A program made the position numbers and the translations under genes. This document shows, piece after piece, positions 44,280 through 53,024 of a DNA stretch of 64,000 nt; position 1 is the first letter of the stretch, and each line of letters begins with the position of its first letter. The stretch lies in contig JACJXX010000001.1 of the NCBI GenBank assembly GCA_020636435.1, positions 1,488,001 through 1,552,000 of the forward strand. The letters run 5' to 3'. This DNA comes from Lewinellaceae bacterium (GTDB lineage: Bacteria > Bacteroidota > Bacteroidia > Chitinophagales > Saprospiraceae). Under the pieces are notes generated by a model that was given only the letters and a program-made list of their open reading frames with translations, made no database searches and was not told the DNA's origin.

Positions 44280-45001
44280 TGGACTATAAAGAAAAACTTT
44301 ACCAGAGCTACCGAAGCACCCACAACGCACTTCTGTACGGAGCATTGACCCTGGAAAAAATAGAACGCCAGTTTCCGGCGTTGGATTATTATTACCAAAA
44401 ACACTTACCTGCTGATAGGTCTGCCGCCATTCTGGATATCGGTTGTGGCGACGGCCACTTTGTTCATTATCTGCATCAAAGAAGCTATGATAAGGCACAA
44501 GGAATTGACCTTTCGGAAGAGCAAATACAGGCAGGGAAAAGCCTCGGTATCTCAAATATAGAAGTAGGCAGCCTCCAGGAAGTGCTTTCCCTTCATACCA
44601 ACACCTTCGATTGTATCGTCGCCCGCGATGTGATCGAACACCTTACCCGGCAGGAGGCCTTTGAAGCGCTCAACCTGGTATCTGGCGCCCTTAAGCCTGG
44701 AGGAGTTTTCATTATGCAGGTACCCAACGGACAAGGACTGTTCTTTACCTCCATATTTTATGGCGATTATACCCACGAGATGCCCTACACCGAGCAAACG
44801 GTTCGGCAACTCTTTTTGAATACGGGGTTTTCCTCTTCCAAATGTTATCCGGTTAGCCCTTTTCCCGGAAACTGGAAAGGCAAGATTCGCGCTATGCTCT
44901 GGAAATACAAGGTAGTGCAGACCCGCTTCTGGAAGATGGTGGAAACGGGCAACCCATCGGGTATTTTCACATCCAACCTGATCGCCAAGGGGGGCAAATG
45001 A
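44279..45001 (+). CDS. class I SAM-dependent methyltransferase
   Basis: 240 residues from ATG 44279. Motif I ILDIGCGDGHFVHYL (about 52-66), QGIDLSEEQI, the FDCIVARDVIEHLTRQEA acidic post-motif, and ALKPGGVFIMQVPN. Common in polysaccharide loci, where such proteins methylate sugars or cap growing chains. Since Wzt here has a glycan-cap-reading C-domain, a terminal methyl group is a possible role. It overlaps the next gene by ATGA. Confidence 0.87.
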   Translation: MDYKEKLYQSYRSTHNALLYGALTLEKIERQFPALDYYYQKHLPADRSAAILDIGCGDGHFVHYLHQRSYDKAQGIDLSEEQIQAGKSLGISNIEVGSLQEVLSLHTNTFDCIVARDVIEHLTRQEAFEALNLVSGALKPGGVFIMQVPNGQGLFFTSIFYGDYTHEMPYTEQTVRQLFLNTGFSSSKCYPVSPFPGNWKGKIRAMLWKYKVVQTRFWKMVETGNPSGIFTSNLIAKGGK

Positions 45002-45981
45002 CCGTCACTTATTTCAACCGCGACTCCCGCCCCGGCAATTACACCTTCGAGCAATTGTTTGGCGCTATTCGGGGAGCGTTAGCCGATAAAATAACGATCA
45101 TCAACCATGACCTTCCCGCCGAAACCAACATCATTAAATCCATCCGCTGGGCAAAAACTCGTGCCGGTAGCATCAACCACCTCACTGGCGACGTCAATTA
45201 CCTGGCCTTCGGCCTTCCGCCCGAACGGACCATCCTGACCGTCCACGACCTGGGCCACTATACCCGGACCCTGGCCGGCTGGAAAAAATGGGCATACCGC
45301 AAAATCTGGCTGGACGGGCCATTTAAACGGGTAGGCTGCCTTACTGCCATTTCCGAGTTTACTAAAAGGCAAATGGTGGAAGTCCTTGGCGTACCCGAAA
45401 ATAAAATCACGGTCATTTCCGACCCCTTGCTGCCTGGTTTCCACTATTCGCCCAAACCCTTTAATGAAAAGCAACCCCTGATCCTGCAGATCGGCTCCGG
45501 CCACAACAAAAACCTGGGCAGGCTGATCGAAGCGGTGCAGGGGTTGGACGTCAAACTTCTCCTGGTGAACCGACTGAACGATCCTGAGCTGAAAACCAGG
45601 CTATTAGATTCCGGAGTGGAATTCGAGCAACGGGCCGGCCTGGATTTCGAAGGGTTAATGCAAGCCTACCGCGACTGCGACCTCCTGTTCTTCGCTTCCG
45701 AATACGAAGGCTTTGGCATGCCCATCCTGGAAGCCCAGGCCACCGGCCGCCCGGTAATCACCTCCAATAGCTGCTCCATGCCGGAAGTGGCGGGAAAAGG
45801 CGCCGTATTGGTAGACTCTTCTGACATTGGTCAAATCCGCAGCGCCATTGAGACGATCGCGGCCGATGCCCGAAAAAGAGAAGAATTGATCCAATTCGGA
45901 TTGCAAAATATCCGGCGATTCCAGTTGGATGCCATCGCTCAGCAATATCTGGAGCTGTATCGTAAAATCGGGTCATCCTGA
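44998..45981 (+). CDS. GT4-family glycosyltransferase
   Basis: 327 residues. TILTVHDLGHYTRTLAGWKKW (acceptor side), CLTAISEFTKRQMVEVLGVPENKITVI (about 115-141), then ILQIGSGHNKNLGRLIEAV and the retaining EX7E in SEYEGFGMPILEAQATGRPVI. It lacks a conspicuous N-terminal glycine-rich loop, as in short GT4 enzymes. Overlaps the methyltransferase by ATGA, and its own stop overlaps a possible CTG start of the next gene. Confidence 0.87.
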   Translation: MTVTYFNRDSRPGNYTFEQLFGAIRGALADKITIINHDLPAETNIIKSIRWAKTRAGSINHLTGDVNYLAFGLPPERTILTVHDLGHYTRTLAGWKKWAYRKIWLDGPFKRVGCLTAISEFTKRQMVEVLGVPENKITVISDPLLPGFHYSPKPFNEKQPLILQIGSGHNKNLGRLIEAVQGLDVKLLLVNRLNDPELKTRLLDSGVEFEQRAGLDFEGLMQAYRDCDLLFFASEYEGFGMPILEAQATGRPVITSNSCSMPEVAGKGAVLVDSSDIGQIRSAIETIAADARKREELIQFGLQNIRRFQLDAIAQQYLELYRKIGSS

Positions 45982-46007
45982 ACCTGCTTTTTCTATACAG
46001 CGAACCG

Positions 46008-47036
46008 ATGGGCTATACGATGGCCTGCCTGAAAGCCCTCGCTTGTTTAAACGGCCAGGTGTATATTCATCTGGTGCGCTGGGATCAGAAACGGCTGACC
46101 CCTTACGAGCCTCCTGCGGAAGACAGGATATCACTATATGAACGATCCACCTTTGATTCTAACGAGGCATTGCTGGCCTGGGCCAGGCTGCTCCAACCCC
46201 GGTGCGTATTTGTATCCGGCTGGATGGACAAAGGTTATCTCTACGTAGCCCGTCAATTGAAGAAAGAAGGCATACCAGTCATTGCCGGGGTGGATACCCA
46301 ATGGAAGAAAACCATCCGGCAACAGGTCGCCAGCAGCGTATTAAGAGGCTACTTCAACCGGCATTTCAGCTATATGATGGTTCCCGGCCCACAGCAGTAT
46401 GAGTACGCTAAAAGGCTTGGTTTCACGATCGACAGGATACTCCCTAACCTGTACGCTGCTGATGTAGCCCTATTCAATCGGGCTTATCAGGAGAGTAAGT
46501 CTTCAAAGGCAAAAGTGTTTCCCCATCGATTCCTTTTTGTCGGGAGATTTCATCCCATCAAAGGGATAATGAAATTGGTACAAGCTTTTCAGGAATTGTC
46601 CCTGGAGGCCAACCACGACTGGGACTTGCTACTGGTTGGCAATGGGCCGATTAAAGCACAGATTCCAAATGATGCGAAAATAAGGGTACTGGACTTTCTG
46701 CCTCCTGATCGTTTAGCCGAGGAAATACGCCATGCCGGCGTATTCATTCTGCCCAGCATTGCTGAACCCTGGGGAGTGGTGCTCCATGAATTTGCCGCAG
46801 CCGGCATGCCCTTAATTGCCTCACACGATGTTGGTTCCGCCCGCCGCTTTCTGATCAAAGGTTACAATGGCTTTCTCTTCAGCCATCAGGAAGCGGGCTA
46901 TCTGAAAGCCCAACTAAAAAAAATGGTGCAAAAAACAGACGAGGAATTGCTATTGATGGGCGCAAGGAGCCACCAACTGGGCCAGCAGGTCACTCCCGAA
47001 CTTTTCGCTGCTACCGTCCTTTCTATACTAAACTAG
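46008..47036 (+). CDS. GT4-family glycosyltransferase (start probably further upstream)
   Basis: 342 residues from ATG 46008. GT4 features: FLFVGRFHPIKGIMKLVQAF, VRVLDFLPPDRLAEEIRHAGVFILPS (approximate) and the EX7E in EPWGVVLHEFAAAGMPLIAS. The ATG seems too late: the in-frame codons before it read NLLFLYSEP, which completes the expected first beta strand and loop. No ATG, GTG or TTG precedes them before the TAA at 45963; a CTG at 45978 overlaps the upstream TGA as CTGA. The stop codon (TAG) is inside the left arm of the inverted-repeat element at 47033. Confidence 0.8.
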   Translation: MGYTMACLKALACLNGQVYIHLVRWDQKRLTPYEPPAEDRISLYERSTFDSNEALLAWARLLQPRCVFVSGWMDKGYLYVARQLKKEGIPVIAGVDTQWKKTIRQQVASSVLRGYFNRHFSYMMVPGPQQYEYAKRLGFTIDRILPNLYAADVALFNRAYQESKSSKAKVFPHRFLFVGRFHPIKGIMKLVQAFQELSLEANHDWDLLLVGNGPIKAQIPNDAKIRVLDFLPPDRLAEEIRHAGVFILPSIAEPWGVVLHEFAAAGMPLIASHDVGSARRFLIKGYNGFLFSHQEAGYLKAQLKKMVQKTDEELLLMGARSHQLGQQVTPELFAATVLSILN

Positions 47037-47203
47037 TACTTTGTCAAGCTTAAACTGCGGGGTAATCTATGGCGCCTTTTCCGCCTGGCCCGCGTTGAGG
47101 AACCGCCTCCCTTAACTACGGCTAAGGTCGGGAACCCTCGCCTTGGCCAGACGAAAAATTCGCAGATACCTTACCCCGCATTCAAACATTGACAAAGTAC
47201 TAG
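47033..47203. repeat. 171-bp MITE-like element with perfect 15-bp terminal inverted repeats
   Basis: CTAGTACTTTGTCAA (47033-47047) and its exact reverse complement (47189-47203); pairing resumes inside at TGCGGGGTAA / TTACCCCGCA. The interior also has CGGGAACCCTCGCC-type pairing. No gene inside. It begins within the last codons of one glycosyltransferase and ends 3 bases before the next. Confidence 0.6.
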
Positions 47204-47206
47204 AAG

Positions 47207-48331
47207 ATGACCCTCGCCCTTGACGCCTCCAACATCCGCGCCGGCGGCGGCCTGGCGCACTTACAAGAGCTGATCGCCCACGCCGAGCCAGAGCAGTTCG
47301 GCTTTGAGCAGGTGATCCTCTGGGCGCCCGCTTCTACTTTAGAGAAAGTGCCGGACCGCCCCTGGCTGGTCAAAGACGAGCAGCCGCTGCTCAACCGCAG
47401 CCTGCCTTGGCGGATGTACTGGGTGCAGTGCTGCCTGCCCCGGCTGGCGCGACGTCACTGCGACGTATTGTTCGGCCTGTGTGCCAATCCTGTGTCATTT
47501 CATCCTTATTTGACGATTTGTCAGAACCAGTTGCCCTTTTCGCCTGAAGAGAGGAAACGTTTTGGGTTCTCAATCGTGCGCATGCGGCTGGAGATGTTAA
47601 GCCTAACCCAAAAAAAGACCTTCCTTGCAGCGGATGGCCTCATCTTTTTATCCCGATCGTCTAAAGAAGAAGTTTTTCGGATAATACCAGAACTGAAGGG
47701 AAAACCAACACCGGTAGTCCCTCACGGCCTGAACCACCGGTTTGAAGCTGCTGAGAGGACGGGTAAAAAAGAAGGCATGCCCTTCCGTCTGCTCTACGTC
47801 TCCATCATCGATGTCTATAAGCACCAATGGCAACTGGCGGAGGCCGTCCTGCAGTTGGCTTCGGAAGGGCTGCCGGTTGCCCTCGACCTGATCGGCCCGG
47901 CTTATGCCCCTGCCCTGAAGCTCCTGGATGCTGTACTGTCCAGCCACCCGGAACAGGCTGAAGTAGTTCAATACCACGGCGCTGTCCCTTATGAAAACAT
48001 CCATCGTTTCTACCAGGAAGCCGACATCCTGGCTTTCGCCTCCACCTGCGAGACCTTCGGCATGATCCTGCTGGAAGCCATGGCCAGCGGCAAGCCCGTC
48101 CTGGCCTCCGGCATTCCGGTCAACCGCGAACACCTGGGAGATGCTGGCTTTTATTTCAATCCTGAAGACATCTCCAGCATCAAGCAGGCCATCCGCACCG
48201 TGCTGGGCGATTGGGAAACGGCTCTGGAAAAAGGGCGGCTGGCTCAAAAGCGGGCGCGGGCATTCACCTGGGAAAGGACGGCGGCGGAGACTTTTGCTTT
48301 TTTGGAAGAGATATCCGCTAATTTCCGCTGA
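47207..48331 (+). CDS. GT4-family glycosyltransferase
   Basis: 374 residues. GGGLAHLQELI near the N-terminus (glycine-rich donor loop), FPYLTICQNQLPF-like acceptor region, GLIFLSRSSKEEV, VVPHGLNHRF, RLLYVSIIDVYKHQWQLAEAV, and the EX7E in CETFGMILLEAMASGKPVLAS. The C-terminal residues ISANFR and the TGA stop are encoded by the beginning of repeat array B (TATCCGCTAATTTCCGCTGA), so the natural end of the protein has been replaced or extended by repeat sequence. The gene follows the 171-bp element by 3 bases. Confidence 0.88.
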   Translation: MTLALDASNIRAGGGLAHLQELIAHAEPEQFGFEQVILWAPASTLEKVPDRPWLVKDEQPLLNRSLPWRMYWVQCCLPRLARRHCDVLFGLCANPVSFHPYLTICQNQLPFSPEERKRFGFSIVRMRLEMLSLTQKKTFLAADGLIFLSRSSKEEVFRIIPELKGKPTPVVPHGLNHRFEAAERTGKKEGMPFRLLYVSIIDVYKHQWQLAEAVLQLASEGLPVALDLIGPAYAPALKLLDAVLSSHPEQAEVVQYHGAVPYENIHRFYQEADILAFASTCETFGMILLEAMASGKPVLASGIPVNREHLGDAGFYFNPEDISSIKQAIRTVLGDWETALEKGRLAQKRARAFTWERTAAETFAFLEEISANFR

Positions 48332-48660
48332 TTTAACCGCGAATTGGCGCGAATTTTTACGTGGATTAACGCGAAAGGCGCCCCGAAATTAGCGCAAATT
48401 AGCGCCCCAATTCGCGAAAATTAGCGGTTAAAAAAATATCCACGTGCGGCTGATTGAACCGCGAATCGGCGCGAATTTTTACGCGGATTAACGCGAAAGG
48501 CTCCCCGAAATTAGCGCAAATTAGCGGTTAAAAAACATAACCACGTGCGGCTGATTTAACCGCGAATCGGCGCGAATTTTTACGCGGATTAACGCGAAAG
48601 GCTCCCCAAAATTAGCGCAAATTAGCGTCCTAATTCGCGAAAATTAGCGGTTAAAGTACA
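48310..48660. repeat. GCGAA/TTAGCGG repeat array B
   Basis: Three units with AACCGCGAAT starting at about 48335, 48457 and 48558 (spacings 122 and 101). Each has CGCGAATTTTTACG, GATTAACGCGAAAGG and AAATTAGCG blocks and ends in TTAGCGGTTAAA. It overlaps the end of the upstream glycosyltransferase and stops 11 bases before asnB. Confidence 0.88.
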
Positions 48661-48670
48661 AACCACAACC

Positions 48671-50581
48671 ATGTGCGGCATATTCGGCTGCTACGCCCCT
48701 AATATAAAAATCTCCGCGGACAAAGCCGTCCAATCCATTGCCCACCGGGGGCCAGACGACGCCGGCTTCCTGGAAGCCAACGGGCTGACCCTGGGCCACC
48801 GCCGCCTGTCCATCCTCGACCTGTCGCCCAACGGGCATCAGCCCATGCTTTCCGAAGACGGGCGATTCGCTATTGTCTACAACGGGGAGATTTACAATCA
48901 CTGGGATATACGCACAGCGCTGGAGGGAAAATATGACTTCCGGTCTACTTCCGATACCGAGACCCTGCTCTATGGGTTCATCGAATACGGAGAGGCCGTG
49001 CTGAACAAGCTGAACGGCATTTTCGCCTTCGCCATCTTCGACCGGAAAACCAACCGGCTTTTTATCGCCCGCGACCAAATGGGCATCAAGCCGTTGTATT
49101 ACTACTGGGATGGCGCCACCTTTGCCTTTTGCTCCGAGATCAAAGGCCTCATACAACTGGAGCAGGTGGACAGGTCGCTGCGGCCGGAAGCCTTCGTCAA
49201 CTACCTGCACTTCCTCTGGTCGCCGGGGGAGATGACGCCCCTGAAGTATGTGCAAAAGTTGCTGCCGGGGCATTATCTTGACCTGCAACTGGAAGAACTG
49301 CCGGCAAAGCTGGCGCCCACCCGTTATTACGACATCCCCTTCAACGGCAACTACAGCGCCCAATCTGAGGCTGCGCTCACCGACGAACTGGAAGAGCGCC
49401 TGCTCCGGGCGGTCGGGCGGCAATTGCTTTCCGATGTGCCCGTCGGCTTTTTCCTCTCCGGCGGGCTGGATTCCAGCCTGCTGGTTGCCATGGCCAAAAA
49501 GCTGCATCCGGAACAGCGGTGGCAGTGCTTCACCATCGACACCAGCGGCATGGAGGAAGCCGAGGGCTTCGTAAGCGACCTGCACTACGCCCGCAAGGTC
49601 GCCAGTCATCTGGATGTCCAACTGGAAGTAGTCGATGCCTGGCCCGACATTCCGGAATTTTTTGATGCCATGGTCTGGCACCTCGATGAGCCGCAGGCCG
49701 ACCCGGCGCCCCTGAATGTGCTGAAAATCTGCGAACGCGCCCAGGAAATGGGGTACAAAGTGCTCATTGGCGGGGCAGCCGGCGATGATCTTTTTTCGGG
49801 CTACCGCCGCCACCAGGCGCTGCGCTGGGAGCCTTTGCTGAACAGCATCCCAGCCGGGCTGGCCGGCCTGCTCTCCCGCCTGCTGGCGCCGCTGGGCAGC
49901 GCCCAGCCTACCGTCCGCCGCGTCCGGAAGCTGCTAAAAGGGGCGGGGCAGACTCCGGATCAACGCCTGCTGTCCTACTTCTCCTGGCTGGACACGGACC
50001 GCATCAAAAGCCTCTTTGCCGACAGCCTCCAGCTGAACGGCTACGACCCTGACGCCTACCTCCGGCAACTGCTGGAAACCGTAAATGAAGAACCCAGCTC
50101 CCTCAACCGCCTCCTCTACCTCGAGCTGCGGTCCTTCCTGGTCGACCACAACCTCAATTATACGGACAAACTCTCCATGGCTACTTCCGTAGAAGTGCGG
50201 GTACCGTACCTGGATATGGAGTTGGTGGAATTTTCCACCCGCATCCCGCCCGGCTTAAAACTCAAAGGCAACACTACCAAATACCTGCTTCGCAAGGTGG
50301 CGGAGCGCTACCTGCCGCGGGAGGTGATCTATCGCCCCAAGGCGGGCTTCGGGGCGCCGGTGCGGCAGTGGATTACAAAAGAAATGCGTCATTTCGTTGC
50401 TGAACGGCTTTCTCAAGAGCGATTAAAAAATACAGCAATCTTCAATCCTGAGGCAGTAGAGCAACTTATTCGGGATAATGAGGACGGAAGAATAGACGCT
50501 TCCTATTCTATTTGGGCACTTATGGCCATTGTTTCCTGGCACGACCAATTCATTAAAAAAGCCGCTTATTCCCAATATTAA
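48671..50581 (+). CDS. asnB: asparagine synthase (glutamine-hydrolysing)
   Basis: 636 residues. Class II glutaminase domain with the N-terminal nucleophile Cys2 in MCGIFGCYAP, HRGPDDAG, YNGEIYNH; synthetase domain with PP-loop SGGLDSS at 263-269 and the C-terminal EVRVPYLDMELVEFS, RPKAGFGAPV segments. AsnB paralogues in polysaccharide loci (for example wbpS-like genes) are believed to amidate a uronic acid carboxyl group. Since WbpB and UDP-glucuronate routes are present here, uronamide formation is a plausible function; free asparagine synthesis cannot be excluded. Upstream lies repeat array B. Confidence 0.93.
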   Translation: MCGIFGCYAPNIKISADKAVQSIAHRGPDDAGFLEANGLTLGHRRLSILDLSPNGHQPMLSEDGRFAIVYNGEIYNHWDIRTALEGKYDFRSTSDTETLLYGFIEYGEAVLNKLNGIFAFAIFDRKTNRLFIARDQMGIKPLYYYWDGATFAFCSEIKGLIQLEQVDRSLRPEAFVNYLHFLWSPGEMTPLKYVQKLLPGHYLDLQLEELPAKLAPTRYYDIPFNGNYSAQSEAALTDELEERLLRAVGRQLLSDVPVGFFLSGGLDSSLLVAMAKKLHPEQRWQCFTIDTSGMEEAEGFVSDLHYARKVASHLDVQLEVVDAWPDIPEFFDAMVWHLDEPQADPAPLNVLKICERAQEMGYKVLIGGAAGDDLFSGYRRHQALRWEPLLNSIPAGLAGLLSRLLAPLGSAQPTVRRVRKLLKGAGQTPDQRLLSYFSWLDTDRIKSLFADSLQLNGYDPDAYLRQLLETVNEEPSSLNRLLYLELRSFLVDHNLNYTDKLSMATSVEVRVPYLDMELVEFSTRIPPGLKLKGNTTKYLLRKVAERYLPREVIYRPKAGFGAPVRQWITKEMRHFVAERLSQERLKNTAIFNPEAVEQLIRDNEDGRIDASYSIWALMAIVSWHDQFIKKAAYSQY

Positions 50582-50595
50582 CATTTTAATTTTTC

Positions 50596-51405
50596 ATGAT
50601 AGAAAAACAATTAGTAAAGAATTTTTGGGAAAAGGCCTCCTGTGGAGAAGATTTATATTTAAAAGGCTTTTCTCAGGTAGATTACAATAATCAAGCAACT
50701 TATAGATACACTTTAGAACCGGAAATTCTAGATTTTGCAAATTTTCAGGAATTTCGTGGCAAAAAGACTCTGGAAATCGGAGTGGGACTGGGAGCAGACC
50801 ATCAAAAACTTGCTGAAGCAGGGGCTGATTTATTTGGTATTGATTTAACAGAAAGGGCAATTAACCATACCCAAAGAAGGCTCGATTTGCTCGGATTAAA
50901 ATCAACTTTACAAATTGGGGATGCTGAAAACCTGCCGTTCGAAGATAATTTTTTTGATGCTGTATATTCATGGGGAGTTTTGCATCATTCCCCTGATACA
51001 TCAAAGGCAATTCACGAAGCATACAGAGTCCTTAAACCAGGTGGATCTGCCAAGATCATGATCTATCATAAAAACAGCATGGTTGGATTTATGCTTTGGA
51101 TGAGGTTCGGACTTCTTCGATTTAAACCATTTATATCCTGGGATACACTTTATGAAAATTTCCTCGAAAGCCCTGGAACCAAAGCCTATACGAGAAAGGA
51201 AGCAAGTCTCTTATTTAAAGATTTTCAAATTTTGAACCTCGATACTCCTCTTAATCACGCAGACCTTCTTAATTCTGATGTTGGGCAAAGGCATAGAGGA
51301 ATATTCTTAAGGATAGCAAAAAAGTTGTGGCCCCGGCCTCTTATCAAGACTTTTTTCCCAAAAAATGGAATCGAAATGTTAATCCATTGCATGAAACCTT
51401 TTTGA
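50596..51405 (+). CDS. class I SAM-dependent methyltransferase
   Basis: 269 residues, starting 14 bases after asnB. TLEIGVGLGADHQKLAEAG (about 57-75) is motif I, LFGIDLTERAI motif II, LPFEDNFFDAVYSWGVLHH and RVLKPGGSAKIMIYHKNS the later motifs. This resembles UbiE/COQ5-type small-molecule methyltransferases often seen with surface glycan genes. It is much more AT-rich than asnB on one side and the repeat array on the other, so it may have been acquired separately. Confidence 0.87.
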   Translation: MIEKQLVKNFWEKASCGEDLYLKGFSQVDYNNQATYRYTLEPEILDFANFQEFRGKKTLEIGVGLGADHQKLAEAGADLFGIDLTERAINHTQRRLDLLGLKSTLQIGDAENLPFEDNFFDAVYSWGVLHHSPDTSKAIHEAYRVLKPGGSAKIMIYHKNSMVGFMLWMRFGLLRFKPFISWDTLYENFLESPGTKAYTRKEASLLFKDFQILNLDTPLNHADLLNSDVGQRHRGIFLRIAKKLWPRPLIKTFFPKNGIEMLIHCMKPF

Positions 51406-51412
51406 ATATTGG

Positions 51413-51573
51413 CTGATTTGCGCAAAGGGCCTCCCAAAATTAGCGGAAATTAGCGGATAAACTCTCCGCGAAGGCACGCGAATTTGGACGCGAATGGACG
51501 CTAAGGGGGGCCGCACGGATTAGCGAAAATTAGCGGAAAAATTAGCGGAAATTAGCGGAAAAAGTTAGCGGTC
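51413..51573. repeat. GCGAA/TTAGCGG repeat array C
   Basis: Short array of GCGCAAAGGGCCTCCCAAAA, TTAGCGGAAATTAGCGG and CTCCGCGAAGGCACGCGAAT blocks between the methyltransferase and the GxxExxY gene, ending 4 bases before that gene's ATG. Confidence 0.85.
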
Positions 51574-51577
51574 AACC

Positions 51578-51961
51578 ATGTCAGACCTCATCTACAAAGA
51601 AGAAGCCTACAAGATTATCGGAGCCTGTATGGAGGTGTACAACACCCTGGGGCCAGGTTTTCTGGAATCGGTGTATCAGGAAGCGCTGGCAATAGAACTG
51701 GAAGAGCGGGGTATCCCATTTGTCCAGGAATCGGCGATTGCCATTCGTTATAAAGGCCGGGAGTTGCGCAAGAAGTTTTATGCCGATTTCCTTTGTTATG
51801 AAGACATCATTGTGGAGTTGAAGGCACAGGATGCCCTGCTCCCGAATCACGAGGCGCAGGTGCTGAACTACCTGAAGGGGACGGAGAAACCGCTGGGGTT
51901 GCTGGTTAATTTCGGGGGTAGTTCTTTTCAGTATAAGCGCTTTGCGAATACGAGGGGGTAA
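51578..51961 (+). CDS. GxxExxY protein (PD-(D/E)XK nuclease superfamily)
   Basis: 127 residues, full family length. Name-giving motif GFLESVY at about 28-34 in GPGFLESVYQEAL, then the nuclease-fold strands YADFLCYEDIIVELKA (D...E-x-K at about 71-83) and the QVLNYLKGTEKPLGLLVNF helix and strand. The family is widespread and its role is unknown. Notably, it is bordered immediately by repeat array C upstream (4 bases) and array D downstream (1 base after the stop). It may therefore travel with, or act on, those repeats; this is a hypothesis. Confidence 0.92.
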   Translation: MSDLIYKEEAYKIIGACMEVYNTLGPGFLESVYQEALAIELEERGIPFVQESAIAIRYKGRELRKKFYADFLCYEDIIVELKAQDALLPNHEAQVLNYLKGTEKPLGLLVNFGGSSFQYKRFANTRG

Positions 51962-51962
51962 T

Positions 51963-53020
51963 TGTGAATTTATCCGCGAATTGGCGCGAATTTAGGCCCG
52001 AATTTAGGCTAAAGGGGAAAAGCAATGAACCGCGAATGGACGCGAATTTAACCGCGAATGAACGCGAAGGGCTCTACGGGGTTAGCGGAAATTAGCGGCC
52101 CAATTAGCGAAAATTAGCGGTTAACTTCTCCGCGAAGGCACGCCAATTTAGGCGCGAATTAGCGCGAAGGGCTCCCCGGAATTAGCGGAAATTAGCGCCC
52201 CAATTCGCGAAAATTAGCGGTTAAACCTCTCCGCGAAGGCACGCCAATTTAGGCGCGAAGGAACGCGAAAGGCTCCCCAAAATTAGCGCCAATTAGCGCC
52301 CCAATTAGCGAAAATTAGCGGTTAAACCTCTCCGCGAAGGCACGCCAATTTAGGCGCGAAGGAACGCGAAAGGCTCCCCAAAATTAGCGTCAATTAGTGC
52401 CCCAATTAGCGAAAATTAGCGGATCAATCTCTCCGCGAAGGCACGCCAATTTAGGCGCGAATGAACGCGAAAGGCTCCCCAAAATTAGCGCCAATTAGCG
52501 GCCCAATTAGCGAGAATTCGCGGTTAAACCTCTCCGCGAAGGCACGCCAATTTAGGCGCGAATGAACGCGAAAGGCTCTACGGGGTTAGCGGAAATTAGC
52601 GGCCCAATTAGCGAAAATTAGCGGATCAACCTCTCCGCGAAGGCACGCCAATTTAAACGCGAATTTGCGCGAAGGGCTCCCCGGAATTAGCGGAAATTAG
52701 CGCCCCAATTAGCGGAAATTAGCGGATCAACCTCTCCGCGAAGGAACGCCAAGGCACTGCGGGGTTAGCGGAAATTAGCGGCCCAATTAGCGAAAATTAG
52801 CGGTTAACTTCTCCGCGAAGGCACGCGAATTTATACGCGAATTGGCGCGAAGGGAGAGGGGCTACGCAGATTAGCGAAAATTAGCGGTTAAAATTAGCGA
52901 AGATTCGCGGAAAAAACTCCTCGCAGATTAGCGGCAATTCGCGGTTAAACCTCTCCGCGAAGGCACGCCAATTTAGGCGCGAATGAACGCGAAAGGCTCC
53001 CCAAAATTAGCGGATCAATT
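51963..53020. repeat. GCGAA/TTAGCGG satellite-like array D
   Basis: Over 1 kb with no gene. TCTCCGCGAAGG begins at 52127, 52228, 52329, 52430, 52531, 52632 and 52733, an exact 101-bp period for seven units, then at 52810 and 52952 in units of changed length. Each unit has a CGCGAA-rich half and a TTAGCG-rich half, the latter built from AATTAGCGN repeats. The last unit ends 4 bases before the oxidoreductase ATG. Confidence 0.95.
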
Positions 53021-53024
53021 TTCC

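Noticed and set aside
51963..53020. CRISPR array
   Set aside because: Periodic, but units of about 101 bp are repeated over their full length, without short constant repeats alternating with unique spacers, and no cas genes are present.
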